Below, piece by piece: positions 1 to 9,861 of a DNA stretch of 64,000 nucleotides. The DNA is from Hormoscilla sp. GM7CHS1pb (lineage in GTDB: Bacteria; Cyanobacteriota; Cyanobacteriia; Cyanobacteriales; Desertifilaceae): the NCBI GenBank assembly GCA_014323675.1, contig JACONN010000005.1, forward strand, positions 1 through 64,000, in the 5' to 3' direction. The translations under genes were made by a program, and so were the position numbers. Position 1 is the stretch's first letter, and each line of letters starts with the position of its first letter. Below the pieces are notes generated by a model that was not told the DNA's origin, did no database searches, and saw only the letters and a program-made list of their open reading frames with translations.

Positions 1-61
1 TTCCCCCCCCCTCCCCAACCGCGCCCTCCCAGGCGGAGCCCGGAAGGAGAGGAATAAGGCC

Positions 62-2337
62 TTACATCATGCCGAAAGATTGCAGGTGCTCATTAATTGC
101 CGAAGCCGTAGTACGAGTGGCATCCTCGCTTACTGCACCCGAGATCAAATCCTGATCAGAGAACCCGAGAGCATGGCGCATGAATAAAATGCCATCAGTT
201 AACGCCCCTGCCGTGCCATTGCCATCTACATCTAACATAGTGTCCCCCATTTCGTCCAAGTAGGTAACAATTTCTGATGTATCGCGAGTGGCACCTTCAC
301 CTACAACACCTTCAGTCAAAGTCTCTCCCCTGAACCCGAAGAGATAACGTATGGCCACAAGGCCGTCAGTTAATGCATCTATAACTCCATTCCCATCAAT
401 GTCCAGTGCAGGTGATGGAGCAGGTGATGGAGCGGGGGAGGTTAATGCAATGGAACTGGGGACAAAGTTGCTATTCGCAGGCAGGTCATCTGAGTTGGCA
501 CCAAAGTTGATCTGCGTCCCTGAAAACCCTGGTAGCGCTGTGAAGTTGGCTGTGTAAAGGGTAGGATTAGGATTGTTGGGCCAATTTCCGTTAGCATCTA
601 CCCAAGCTTGCAGGATGTATTTGTCTGTGCTGGGGTCGCCGTCCAAACCCCCGTTGGTAATCGGATCGTCCAAGACTGCACTTATAGGTTGTGCGCCCAA
701 AGGAAAATGCTCGGTCAGACCAGTGACTGGATCAAATGCTACTTGAGAACTGTCCCAATGCATTTGAAAGACTATTCCTGTGGTGGGAGTTTCCGCAGGT
801 TCAGTAGAGTAGTTGACATCAAAGCTGACACTTGTGTTTGGTTCTACTGCTTTGGTCGATTCAGAAGGAGTGACTTTCAGTTGAGTGACTTCTTCTGTAG
901 TTGCCTTCTCAACTTGAACTACATAGATAGCATTAACGCCTTTACTGAAACTAGGGCCATTACTGGTCAAATCATTGCTGCCATCGCCGTTGATGTCGAT
1001 GCTGTCCCGGAAACTCCTGTAGCCCACACATTACCATTGCTGTCGGCGGCTATGTCAACGCCAACGGCACCATCGCTACCGCCGATCTTTAAGGCCTGAA
1101 CCAAATTTCCCGAAGAGTCGAACTGGGCTACATAGCTATCGATGAAAGAGCTATCGCTAGTCAAATCATTGTTGCCGTCTCCGTCGAGGTCGATGCTGCC
1201 CCGGAACTGTCCTGTAACCCACAGATGATCATTGCTATCGATGGCTATGGCTTCGGTATGGTCGGCTTCGCCATGCTCACCGATCTTTAAGGCCTTGACG
1301 AAATCACCATTGCTCGAGAACTTGGCTACATATTCATCAATGGGAAAAGGATACTCTTTTGAGCCATCGGTCAAATCATTGGTGCCGTCTCCGTCGATGT
1401 CGATGTTGCCCTGAAACTGTCCTAACACCCACACATCACCCTTGCTGTCGGTGGCTATGTCAAGGCTGTAGTCCTGATCCTGACCGCCGATATTTTTGGC
1501 AAAGAGCAAAGCCCCCTCCGAGTCGAACTTGGCTACATAGCCATCATCTGAGCCATTATTACTGGTCAAATCATCTTTTCCGTCTTCGTCGATGTCGATG
1601 CTGCCGGAGAAAGAGCCTGTAGTCCACACATGATCATCCTTGTCGATGGCTATGCCATGACCAACGTCATCACCGCTACCGCCGATCTGGAAGACGTTGA
1701 CCAAATCCCCCTCTGAGTCGAACTTGGCGAAATAGCTATCTCGACCGCCGCCATTATTGGTCAAATCATCTTCTCCGTCTCCGTCGATGTCGAGGTGGCG
1801 CCAGAAACTTCCTTTAGTCCACACATTATCTTTGCTGTCGATGGCTATGCTCTTGCCCGATTCAGTGTGATCAGTATAACGTCCGTGGATCTCTAAGGCC
1901 TGAACAAAGTCTCCCTCCGAGTTGAACTTGGCTAAATAGTGACCATCACGATCTGAACTGGTCAAATCATCTTTTCCGTCTCCGTCGATGTCGATGCTGC
2001 CATGGAACCCTCCTAACACCCACGCATTATCATTGCTGTCGGTGGCTATGCCTATGCCCTTGTCTGGGAGTAAAATCTCAGTATTGCCGAAATCATAGGC
2101 CCGAACCAACTTCCCTTCAGAGTCGAACTTGACTACATAGCTATCGAAAGAGCCATTACTGATCAAATCATCTTCTCCGTCGCCGTCGAGGTCGATGCTG
2201 CCCCCGAACTCTCCTGTAATCCAGACATCACCATTGCGGTCGATGGCTATGTCCTTGTCTTCCGCCCCCCCACTGCTACTGCTGATCTGGAAGGCAACCT
2301 GATCCATTACTGTTGATTCCATCTTTTTGAACCTCAT
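62..2337 (-). CDS. Beta-propeller (SBBP-type) repeat protein with cohesin-like and dockerin-like ends; one frameshift
   Basis: About seven repeats of roughly 58 residues fill the first 430 residues. Each has a [VW]W-x-[TL]G-x-F-x-GSIDIDGDG-x-DDLTS core followed by a [YF]VAKFDSEG strand, as in SBBP/FG-GAP propellers with calcium loops. A cohesin-like beta domain follows, then a PAPSPAPSPA linker and two dockerin-like calcium repeats (DIDGNGVIDALTDG and DVDGNGTAGALTDG). No signal peptide is visible. The frame breaks near 1011-1013; one extra A there (T on the coding strand) restores a TGVFRDSID repeat and a protein of about 758 residues. The start is either 2337 or the ATG at 2322, which has GAGG nine bases upstream. 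It is probably a surface or extracellular protein. Function is unknown. Confidence 0.75.
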
Positions 2338-2418
2338 CTTTGGTGAACTCTTCTACCTCTCCCAATCCCCACCCCCCCAACCTGTTACTATCCTCCCTCG
2401 CTTTCCGCTTTATCCGGA

Positions 2419-4074
2419 TTATATGAGAGGATTTCCTTGGACGTTGAGGTCATTTATACCGTTCAACTCAGTTGGTACTGGACCTTCCAGAGAATTGTTT
2501 TGCAACCACAGTTTTGTTAGGTTGCTGAGGTTCCCTAGCGAGTCGGGTATTGTCCCCGTTAGATTGTTATGGTCCAGGTAAATGTTTTGCAGCTCGGTGG
2601 CGTTCCCCAATTCCCATGGGATGCTGCCACTCAGGGAATTGCTCCCCGCCCATAATTCCTGCAGGTTGCTCAGGTTCCCCAATTCAGGGGGAATCGAACC
2701 ACTCAAGGAGTTCTTGTTCAGTTTCAACCACGTTAAATTACGTAGGTTCCCCAATTCAGGGGGAATGTTACCTGTTAGGGAATTGTGGTCCAACCACAGG
2801 TGTGTCAAGTTGTCTAGGTCCCCTAATTCAGGGGGAATGGTGCCGCTCAGGTTTTTGCGGTCCAGATCTAGTCTCTGCAAACCGGTCAGCTTGCTTAACT
2901 CAGAAGGGAGCGCACGGCTCACCCCGGCTGTGAGTTCCGTCACTCGGGATTTCTCGGCTGTCACCCCATCCAACCCGTTAACCTTTATAGCAAGGGGAAC
3001 GGAACCATGACGCACATCACTGACGGGCATGTGCTCGCGGTCGGTGCTGAGATTCCAATAGCGATTACCGGGACCATTGAGATGCTTCAGGACTCCATAA
3101 TCGCTGGCGTTGATGTAGTAATACCCAGAACGGAAAAAGGACACCGAGATATTAAACTTGTCCGTTACGGAGCCTCCCGCATCATCTGATGCAGTTACGG
3201 TTACAAGAGAATTGCTATCATCAGGATCAGCAGCAACATTAGCAGCAGTATCCCAATCAGGCGTGCCACTAATCACCCCAGTAATGGAGTCAATGGTTAA
3301 CCAGTCTGGCAAACCGCTGACGCTGTAGCTGGCAATATTATCGTTGATATCGCCAAAGTTCCCGCTGATATCTATGCTGAGGTTGTGATTGCGAGTGGAG
3401 TTCCTGTCGTATTCTACGACAGTATCCACGTCCTCGATCGGAACTCCAACATAGGGTGGATTCTCCAACCGTTTGGTTGCCGATAAAGCTTCGACACTTG
3501 CGGGTAGATCGCCGGTTAGGTGGTTACCTTGGAGCCAGAGGTTCCGCAAACCGGTGAGGTTGCCGAGCTCCGGCGGGATTGCGCCGGTGAGCTCATTCTG
3601 CCACAGGTACAGGTTTTGTAAACTGGTTAGATTGCCCAACTCAGGGGGGATGGTCCCGGTTAGGGCGTTCGCAGACAACCCGAGGATCTGCAGGTTGGCG
3701 AGCTCACCCAACTCGGTCGGGATTGTGCCGGTGATCTCGTTGTTGTGCAGCCGGAGTTTCGTTAAATTACTCAGCTCACCCAGCTCAGACGGTATAGTAC
3801 CGGTGAGGGAGTTGTTGGTTAAGCTGAGATTTCGTAATTGGTCAAGTCCACCCAGCTCAGGGGGGATGTTGCCGACCAGGTTGTTGTCGTCGAGTTTGAT
3901 TTCCGTTACTCGCGAATCCTCAACCGTAATCCCATGCCAGGTGGCAACGACATCAGCATCGGGGGGGGTGTCGCTGGCGACGTTCCAGTTTTGCTTGTTT
4001 AACCAAGTTTGTCCGCCGGTCTGATTGTACAGGGCCCTTATGCCTAAATAGTCGGTGGCATTGATAGCCGTCAT
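2419..4074 (-). CDS. Leucine-rich-repeat protein with an Ig-like (He_PIG/cadherin-like) domain between two LRR blocks
   Basis: The 551-residue product opens with a cap (DYLGIRALYNQTGG, then W-x-GI-x-V). About six plant-type LRRs of the form L-x-GxIPPELGNLxxLxxLxL follow. A He_PIG-like domain in the middle carries SGLPDWLTID and ISGTPDWDT, a second cap-like segment follows it, and six more LRRs end the protein. I chose the ATG at 4074 over the longer frame from 4116 because GAGGAAA lies just upstream and this start aligns with the N-terminus of the relative at 63803. No signal peptide or anchor is seen. Likely a protein- or glycan-binding surface; partner unknown. Confidence 0.8.
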   Translation of the reverse strand: MTAINATDYLGIRALYNQTGGQTWLNKQNWNVASDTPPDADVVATWHGITVEDSRVTEIKLDDNNLVGNIPPELGGLDQLRNLSLTNNSLTGTIPSELGELSNLTKLRLHNNEITGTIPTELGELANLQILGLSANALTGTIPPELGNLTSLQNLYLWQNELTGAIPPELGNLTGLRNLWLQGNHLTGDLPASVEALSATKRLENPPYVGVPIEDVDTVVEYDRNSTRNHNLSIDISGNFGDINDNIASYSVSGLPDWLTIDSITGVISGTPDWDTAANVAADPDDSNSLVTVTASDDAGGSVTDKFNISVSFFRSGYYYINASDYGVLKHLNGPGNRYWNLSTDREHMPVSDVRHGSVPLAIKVNGLDGVTAEKSRVTELTAGVSRALPSELSKLTGLQRLDLDRKNLSGTIPPELGDLDNLTHLWLDHNSLTGNIPPELGNLRNLTWLKLNKNSLSGSIPPELGNLSNLQELWAGSNSLSGSIPWELGNATELQNIYLDHNNLTGTIPDSLGNLSNLTKLWLQNNSLEGPVPTELNGINDLNVQGNPLI

Positions 4075-4470
4075 AGGCTTTTCCTCGTCTTTTGGAACTG
4101 AATACAGCCTAGCCAACCCGGTTGAGTTTCGTCAAGGGTTTTGAGAAATTTTTTTTCTTAGAGATGAAAATGCTGAAACCCATGTATATCAATAGTTTCG
4201 GCTCGGGAAAAAAATGTTTTTGTTATGTTTCGTACAGCTGCTTCTCTTCTATCATCTGCCGGTGGCGTTGCCGGTTCCTAAAGAAAGGGGGGGCGGGGAG
4301 AGGATCGGGCGGGGAGGGGATCTGGGCGGGCGGGGAGGGGATCGCCCTGTCAAAGCCCTGTATTGTTCTTGTAGCCATACCCGTTCCCACGGCTCCGCCT
4401 GGGAACGGGTTCGGCTGCGCCACGCTGCGTGATGGGGCGGCGAGGCACCAGATTAAACCAGATTGATAGT
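4075..4470. other. Intergenic stretch with G-rich tract and a dispersed palindrome
   Basis: There is no credible gene. A purine-rich run at about 4285-4345 repeats GGGCGGGGAGGGGATC with variations. A perfect palindrome of the GTTCCCACGGCTC-CGCCTGGGAAC family sits at 4383-4406, one of five copies in the window. The small frames here fall within these repeats. Confidence 0.6.
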
Positions 4471-5910
4471 TTACCCAACCGAACCTTCTAACTTCAGGCT
4501 CAACAACCGGTCAGCTTCCACAGCAAATTCCATGGGCAACTGATTGAAAACATCCTTACAGAAACCACTAATCATCATCGAAATAGCGTCTTCTGCCGAA
4601 ATGCCCCGCTGGGCGAAATAGAACAGTTGGTCTTCTCCAATCTTGGAGGTTGAAGCTTCATGTTCTACCTTACCAGTATTCTCTTGCACCTGGATATAAG
4701 GAAAAGTGTTCGCCTCAGCGTTATCGCCAATTAGCATCGAGTCGCACTGAGAATAGTTACGTGCCCCCTTTGCCTTCGGACCAACTTTCACCAAACCTCG
4801 ATAGCTATTCTGGGAGTTGCCAGCAGATATCCCCTTAGAAATAATCGTGCTGCGAGTGTTTTTACCGATATGCACCATCTTGGTGCCCGTGTCAGCTTGC
4901 TGCTTATTATTGGTCAGGGCCACGGAGTAAAACTCGCCCACGGAGTTATCTCCCACTAATACACAACTGGGATATTTCCAGGTGATCGCCGAACCCGTTT
5001 CTACCTGGGTCCAGGAAATCTTGGAATTCACCCCTTTACACAATCCCCGCTTGGTGACAAAGTTGTATATCCCACCCTTGCCGTTGGCATCCCCAGCGTA
5101 CCAGTTTTGCACTGTGGAGTATTTTATGTCGGCATTATCCAGGGCGACCAGTTCTACTACTGCGGCGTGCAACTGGTTGGTGTCGAACATGGGGGCGGTG
5201 CAGCCTTCTAGATAGGAGACCTCACTACCTTCTTCTGCGATAATCAGAGTACGCTCGAACTGTCCCGCGTCGCCGCTGTTGATCCGGAAGTAGGTGGACA
5301 ACTCCATCGGGCATTTGGTATTTTTGGGGATATATACAAAGGAGCCATCGCTGAACACGGCTGAGTTGAGAGCTGCAAAGTAATTATCTCCCACTGGCAC
5401 CACGCTGCCCAAATACTTTTCTACCAATTCTGGATATTCCTTTACCGCTTCCGAGATCGAGCAAAAGATTACTCCCTCCTTCGCCAGTTTCTCTCTGAAG
5501 GTGGTGGCGATCGAGACGCTATCGAAGACCGCATCTACGGCAACATTAGATAGACGCTTTTGTTCTGATAAAGGGATACCCAGCTTCTCGAAGGTTTCTA
5601 GCAGGGTGGGATCCACTTCATCGAGAGAATTCAGCTTTTCCTTTTTCTGTTTCGGCGCTGAATAATAGATAATGTCCTGATAGTCGATCGGGGGATAGGT
5701 GACATGGGGCCAAGTAGGTTCTGTCATCGTCAGCCACTTGCGGTAAGCTTTGAGGCGAAATTCCAACATGAATTCCGGTTCCTCTTTTTTAGCCGATATC
5801 AGGCGCACCACATCCTCACTCAAACCGCGAGGGATAGTATCCGTTTCAATATCAGTGACGAAGCCGTACTTGTAGGGTTGATTTACTAAGGTTTTAACGC
5901 TGGTAGCCAT
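4471..5910 (-). CDS. sufB: Fe-S cluster assembly scaffold subunit SufB
   Basis: SufB is the core of the SufBCD scaffold that builds Fe-S clusters and passes them to apoproteins. The 479-residue length and sequence are typical: NAVFSDGSFVYIPKNTKCP in the first half, the beta-helix stretch EGSEVSYLEGCTAP, and the C-terminal YSQCDSMLIGD and GKVEHEASTSKIG segments that hold the conserved Cys and His. It starts at ATG 5910 (MATSVKTLVNQPYKYGF). It lies downstream of ftrC on the same strand, 146 bp away. No sufC, sufD or sufS follows it, unlike the usual cyanobacterial sufBCDS cluster. Two SufR-type operators upstream of ftrC suggest shared control. Confidence 0.97.
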   Translation of the reverse strand: MATSVKTLVNQPYKYGFVTDIETDTIPRGLSEDVVRLISAKKEEPEFMLEFRLKAYRKWLTMTEPTWPHVTYPPIDYQDIIYYSAPKQKKEKLNSLDEVDPTLLETFEKLGIPLSEQKRLSNVAVDAVFDSVSIATTFREKLAKEGVIFCSISEAVKEYPELVEKYLGSVVPVGDNYFAALNSAVFSDGSFVYIPKNTKCPMELSTYFRINSGDAGQFERTLIIAEEGSEVSYLEGCTAPMFDTNQLHAAVVELVALDNADIKYSTVQNWYAGDANGKGGIYNFVTKRGLCKGVNSKISWTQVETGSAITWKYPSCVLVGDNSVGEFYSVALTNNKQQADTGTKMVHIGKNTRSTIISKGISAGNSQNSYRGLVKVGPKAKGARNYSQCDSMLIGDNAEANTFPYIQVQENTGKVEHEASTSKIGEDQLFYFAQRGISAEDAISMMISGFCKDVFNQLPMEFAVEADRLLSLKLEGSVG

Positions 5911-5995
5911 CTTGGTGTTCTCTCAATATTGCCAGGGAGTGGGAATGGGGTAAACTATGATACAATCGGGGCCTGCCAGTTACTGGCTAAATCCC

Positions 5996-6040
5996 GCAGC
6001 GTTGCGTTTACGAAGTGCGCGTAGCGCTGCGCTAGCGAAG
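5996..6040. repeat. Dispersed palindromic repeat between ftrC and sufB
   Basis: The core GCGTTGCGTTTACGAAGTGC followed by GCGTAGCGCTGCGCTAGCG is shared almost exactly with 57752-57792. It separates ftrC from sufB and could form a hairpin in the transcript. No function is known. Confidence 0.6.
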
Positions 6041-6056
6041 CAATCCCCGACTGCCA

Positions 6057-6416
6057 TCAATGACTGGTATAGGATCGAATTTCCTCGGCGGTGATGCTTT
6101 GCGTATCGCCAGCAAAGTCATTGTCTGGCGTCAGGAATAGCATGCAGTGGCATTCTTTACGTTCCCGCATGGGCACGCAGGGGCAATTCCAGTAGGCAGC
6201 TGCCGCTTCTGCCTGTTTGTCCTCGTAGTGACGGCAAGGACAGAGGGGCGCACCCAACTCATCCTTGTGCTTCGCTAGTCCTTCGACCACCACAGCGGTG
6301 ACGCTGAGATCCGAGCAGAAGTAGGTACCGGTTCGCTGTGCGTATGTCTCCGAGAAGTGCCGCATGGCTTCCAGGCTCTTCTCTGTTCTTTGTTTGGTGC
6401 TGTTTGCCGTGTTCAT
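6057..6416 (-). CDS. ftrC: Ferredoxin-thioredoxin reductase, catalytic (beta) chain
   Basis: This chain passes electrons from photosynthetically reduced ferredoxin to thioredoxin through a 4Fe-4S cluster and an adjacent disulfide. The 119-residue protein shows the full cysteine signature: CPCRHY, then NCPCVPMRERKECHC. It ends in the usual LFLTPDNDFAGD segment. The start at 6416 gives a normal N-terminus (EKSLEAMRHFSETYAQRT). It is the first gene of a likely ftrC-sufB unit. The two CAAC-N6-GTTG operators upstream suggest that the Fe-S status sensor SufR controls this 4Fe-4S enzyme. Confidence 0.97.
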   Translation of the reverse strand: MNTANSTKQRTEKSLEAMRHFSETYAQRTGTYFCSDLSVTAVVVEGLAKHKDELGAPLCPCRHYEDKQAEAAAAYWNCPCVPMRERKECHCMLFLTPDNDFAGDTQSITAEEIRSYTSH

Positions 6417-6456
6417 GGAGCTGACCTATCTAAGAAACTGAGTATAATGAGTTAAA

Positions 6457-6470
6457 CAACCTATTTGTTG
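6457..6470. promoter_or_regulatory. SufR operator 1
   Basis: CAAC-CTATTT-GTTG matches the CAAC-N6-GTTG inverted repeat described for cyanobacterial SufR. It lies in the 136-bp divergent region between ftrC and sufR. The match is exact; occupancy is inferred. Confidence 0.85.
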
Positions 6471-6497
6471 CTTAACTCCTATCTTAGGATAGTTTAG

Positions 6498-6511
6498 CAA
6501 CATATGTGTTG
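6498..6511. promoter_or_regulatory. SufR operator 2
   Basis: CAAC-ATATGT-GTTG is a second exact match, 41 bp from the first (close to four helical turns). The paired arrangement fits co-operative binding by SufR dimers and autoregulation of the divergent sufR gene. Confidence 0.85.
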
Positions 6512-6552
6512 TTTAAGTCAAGTTTTTTTGCAGTGCGCCGGCGTAAAGCTTT

Positions 6553-7272
6553 GTGAAGATGATGACAACCACCCAGCAACCCTCCACCAAACAAGACATT
6601 CTACAATATTTACTCAAGCAAGGTCAAGCAACGACTCAGGAAATGGCCCAATATCTGGGGATTAGCCCCCAAGCGATCCGCCGTCACCTCAAGGATTTGC
6701 AGGCTGCTGGGTCCATCGACCACCAAGTGGCTGGCGGCAAAGGCACCGGTCATACCATGGGACGCCCCCAGTACCTCTATCAACTCAGCCGCCAGGGACG
6801 CGATCGCTTCGGTAATAGCCACGCCGAATTTGCGGTATCCCTGCTGGATACCCTGGCGGAGACGGTAGGACAAGACCAGGTAAGTTCGATCCTGCGCAAG
6901 CAATGGGAACGGAAAGCGAAGGTCTATCGCGATCGCCTGAGCGCCGGTTCATTGCGGGAGCGGGTGGCCACTTTAGTCGAACTGAGAAAAGCGGAAGGCT
7001 ACATGGCAGAGTGGCATCCTGTGGAAACAGATGGCACCGTTCCGGAAAAATCAGAAAATGCTCCTAGCAGCCGGTTTATCTTGGTAGAGCATAATTGTGC
7101 CATTGCCGACGTGGCCTCCTCCTTTCCCACCGTCTGCGGTCACGAGTTAGAAATGTTTGCCACTGTACTGCCAGATTGCCAGGTGGAACGCACCCAGTGG
7201 ATTATTGATGGAGAACATAGGTGCGGTTATTTAATCTCCCCGCGCTTAGAAGAGCAAGCTTCCTCAGCTTAG
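6553..7272 (+). CDS. sufR: Fe-S cluster-sensing transcriptional repressor SufR
   Basis: SufR is a DeoR-like winged-helix repressor that represses suf genes when its Fe-S cluster is intact. The 239-residue product has an N-terminal HTH (TTQEMAQYLGISPQAIRRHL, about residues 27-46) and a cysteine-rich C-terminal half. The cysteines are in VEHNCAI, PTVCGHELEMF, LPDCQVERT and GEHRCGYL. It is divergent from ftrC-sufB with two SufR operators just upstream, so autoregulation is likely. Start choices are ATG 6553, ATG 6559 and ATG 6562; none has a strong ribosome binding site. Confidence 0.95.
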   Translation: MKMMTTTQQPSTKQDILQYLLKQGQATTQEMAQYLGISPQAIRRHLKDLQAAGSIDHQVAGGKGTGHTMGRPQYLYQLSRQGRDRFGNSHAEFAVSLLDTLAETVGQDQVSSILRKQWERKAKVYRDRLSAGSLRERVATLVELRKAEGYMAEWHPVETDGTVPEKSENAPSSRFILVEHNCAIADVASSFPTVCGHELEMFATVLPDCQVERTQWIIDGEHRCGYLISPRLEEQASSA

Positions 7273-7433
7273 GATTTGGCTAGTGTAAATGTATCGGTAG
7301 TATAAATTACAGGGAAGCAGCACAAGAAATATTCGCTACCAAGCAATAGGAAGGTAGCGATCGCAGCCGCGAGGGGGAGGCAGGTTATGATTGATAAAGA
7401 TCGCAAAACATTGGTTATGGGAGGAATGATAGC

Positions 7434-8036
7434 ATGACGAATGCAGTCAGTATAAGGGACGAGGTAACATCGGAAATCATGTCCTTGGAGGACTTCCTCA
7501 ACTATGATGATGGTACAGATGCTCGTTATGAGCTAGAGGATGGGAGATTACTGTTTATGTCAAGTGAGAGCGACTTAAATAGACGTATTGCTTCTTTTTT
7601 GTCTGCCTATTTTCTGCAACTAGGCATTCCGTTTTATCGGTTGAGGATTGGGATAGAAGTGGCGGTGAGTGGGAGGCGAACGTCAGTGCGACTCCCAGAT
7701 TTTACGGTGATAACAGAGGAATTAGCCCAAGCATTGGAAGGGGCAAGTCGTTCGATCGTGATGCCCGATATGCCACCGCCGCAGTTGGCGGTGGAGGTAG
7801 TTAGCCCCGGACAGGAAAATGCAGATAGAGATTATCGCTACAAGCAATCGCAATACGAAGCCCGAGGAATTGCCGAATATTGGATCGTCGATCCGATCCA
7901 GAAGCAGATTACAGTATTGACTCTGGTGGATGGACTTTATGAAGAAGCAGTGTTTGCGGGGGATGATGCGATCGCCTCTGTTCTGCTGTCAGAATTGCCT
8001 CAAGAGCGGGCTAACAGCGAAGTGAGGGAATTTTAA
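7434..8036 (+). CDS. Uma2-family (DUF820) restriction-endonuclease-fold protein
   Basis: The 200-residue protein has the hallmarks of Uma2/DUF820, a PD-(D/E)xK-fold family greatly expanded in cyanobacteria. These are RYELEDGRLLFM near the N-terminus, a PDFTVI strand, LAVEVVSPGQENADRDYRYKQ with the catalytic-type acidic pair, and YWIVDPIQKQITVL. A GGAGG lies ten bases before ATG 7434. It is followed 22 bp later by a small conserved gene on the same strand. It is one of four Uma2 genes in the window. The cellular role of the family is not established. Confidence 0.9.
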   Translation: MTNAVSIRDEVTSEIMSLEDFLNYDDGTDARYELEDGRLLFMSSESDLNRRIASFLSAYFLQLGIPFYRLRIGIEVAVSGRRTSVRLPDFTVITEELAQALEGASRSIVMPDMPPPQLAVEVVSPGQENADRDYRYKQSQYEARGIAEYWIVDPIQKQITVLTLVDGLYEEAVFAGDDAIASVLLSELPQERANSEVREF

Positions 8037-8058
8037 ATATATCAGTAGGATAAATTTC

Positions 8059-8316
8059 ATGGAAGCAGGACCACAACCATCAGCGCAATTTTTAACCCCA
8101 GAAGAGTCCGCAGATGTAGACAAAGCTTTACTCTCTAGTTCTGAGAAGTTTTTGACTAGATTGACGATTTCATCTCTAAGACTATTGAAGCAGATCGCTG
8201 CCGATACAGAGGTTCCTATGGAAGAACTCACCCATCAGCAGGTGATTGACTGGTTTGAAAAAGATGGGAAAATTAGGCGCGATCGGGGAGTGGAGGCAGC
8301 GTTTCTGAAGTGGTAA
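8059..8316 (+). CDS. Small conserved cyanobacterial protein of unknown function
   Basis: The 85-residue, mostly helical protein (FLTPEESADVDKALLSSSEK, then TISSLRLLKQIA and a QQVIDWFEKDGKIRRDRG tail) resembles an unnamed family I recall only as hypothetical in cyanobacteria. It follows the Uma2 gene by 22 bp and may share its transcript. The bases around its stop codon (about 8298-8335) recur at 12863-12900, where they cap a gene fragment. Confidence 0.7.
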   Translation: MEAGPQPSAQFLTPEESADVDKALLSSSEKFLTRLTISSLRLLKQIAADTEVPMEELTHQQVIDWFEKDGKIRRDRGVEAAFLKW

Positions 8317-8523
8317 CCCGCTTTCCCACCGGCAGACTAACGCAGAATGATGGTGACTCTGAGGGGCTCCCTCAGCAACTCCCACTGAGATGACCAGAAC
8401 TGTGAGGGGCTCCTATCCCACAGGGATGACGAAAATTGCTGGCGGATTACTTATTTATGACACTTGACATATATCTCAGGGATGATCTATAAGTGATGAT
8501 ACAGAATAGAGACCGATCGCGCC
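8317..8523. other. Intergenic stretch with short direct repeats
   Basis: Two diverged copies of a unit containing GAGGGGCTCC and ATGA lie at about 8360-8430. They are followed by an AT-rich stretch leading to the ATPase gene. TTGACA-TATATCTCAGGGATGA-TCTATA at 8464-8491 is a plausible promoter for that gene. No further gene is seen. Confidence 0.45.
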
Positions 8524-9839
8524 ATGAATACAGAAGAACTGGTAAACTTTGCCGAGACTGCCATCTCCCGCCAAATGGGCGTATCTCTGAACGACCTGCA
8601 ACAGTTCGTTTTGCGTGCATGTTGCCTAGACCAAAAAAAACCTACGATCGCATTGCCTCTGAATGCGGCTACTCTGCCAACTACCTGAAAAAGAAAGTCA
8701 TCCCCCAGTTATGGCACCTGCTTTCACAGACCTTTGGGAAAAAAGTGACCAAAGCCAACTGTGGCTTGATTCTCAAAGAATGCCGAGAATCCATCTCCAA
8801 GACAAAAGTGAGGCCAGTAAAGCTAGAATCGCCAGAGAGACCTGTTTCCCTAGGGTCTCTTTTTTATATCGAGCGCCCGGTATTGGAGCAGAGCTTGTAC
8901 GAGGAAATCCAGGAACCGGGGGCTGTAATTAGCCTGAAAGGGCCAAGTAAAATAGGCAAAACTACTCTTCTGACTCGAATACTGGCCCATGCCGAAAAAC
9001 AGCACTACCATACCGTCCGTTTGAATCTGAATCGCGCCGGTAGCACTGTTTTGGGATCGCCAGTTCGGTTTTTCCGGTGGTTCTGCACCAACGCGACTCT
9101 ACAGTTGGGACTCCAAGCTCGTCTGGAAGAGTTAGGCTCCTATTGGAATGAAGATCTCGGGGCTTTGACCAACTGCTATCTCTATTTCCAGAAGTATCTC
9201 CTGGCGCAAATCTCCTATCCCATAGTCTTAGGGCTGGATGGGATGAATCGGTTGTTGGAGCATCCAGCCATTGCCCGCGATTTTTTGGCCCTACTGCAAT
9301 CCTGGCACGAAGAGGCCAAAGATTGCCCCGTCTGCCAACAGCTCCGGATCGTTGCCTGCCACTCTACCAATACTTATATTCATTCAGAACTCAATAAGTC
9401 GCCCTTGAATGTCGGATTAGTTCGAGAATTGTCACCATTTACCCCCTTGCAGGTGCAGGATTTGGCCCAACGGCACCAACTGCCTCTATCATCTCAGGAG
9501 TTTACTCAGTTACAGTCTTTCGTCGGGGGCTTTCCCTATCTAACGCGCAAGCTCTTTTACCAAGCGGCCCGTTGCGAGCTGGACTGGAACCAGTTGCGAG
9601 CAAGTGCCGCCACCGATACGGGAATTTTTAGCGACCATTTGCACGCGCTCTTACAGGTTCTTCAAGACTTCCCCGATCTTCTGGGGGCTTATCGGCAGGT
9701 GGTGACAGCAGAAACCCCGATAGTATTAGAGCAAAAACAGACATTTGGGCTCATTTGTTTGGGACTGGTCCGCAAGGAGCACAATCAAGTGACGGCTAGC
9801 TGCCAGTTGTATCGGCAGTATTTTCGGGACCGGTTGTAA
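8524..9839 (+). CDS. AAA-like ATPase with N-terminal vMAP-type HTH domain; frameshift in an A8 tract
   Basis: Reading from ATG 8524 (MNTEELVNFAETAISRQMGV), the first 38 residues form the start of the HTH domain typical of cyanobacterial vWA-MoxR-associated proteins. The frame then breaks in eight A residues at 8633-8640. One more A joins it to TYDRIASECGYSANYLKKKV and the ATPase domain (AAA_35-like) with Walker A GPSKIGKTT, giving about 438 residues. The longer in-frame start at 8493 yields an unrelated leader and I reject it. Such proteins are associated with multi-domain signalling or conflict systems; the partner here is not visible. A terminator follows. Confidence 0.75.
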
Positions 9840-9861
9840 GCTAGCATTTGACAAGGAAACC

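Noticed and set aside
8493..8630. N-terminal 46 residues of the AAA-like protein read from ATG 8493
   Set aside because: The alternative frame from 8524 gives a recognisable HTH domain that continues the same family, so the 8493 leader is an out-of-frame shadow upstream of an A-tract shift.
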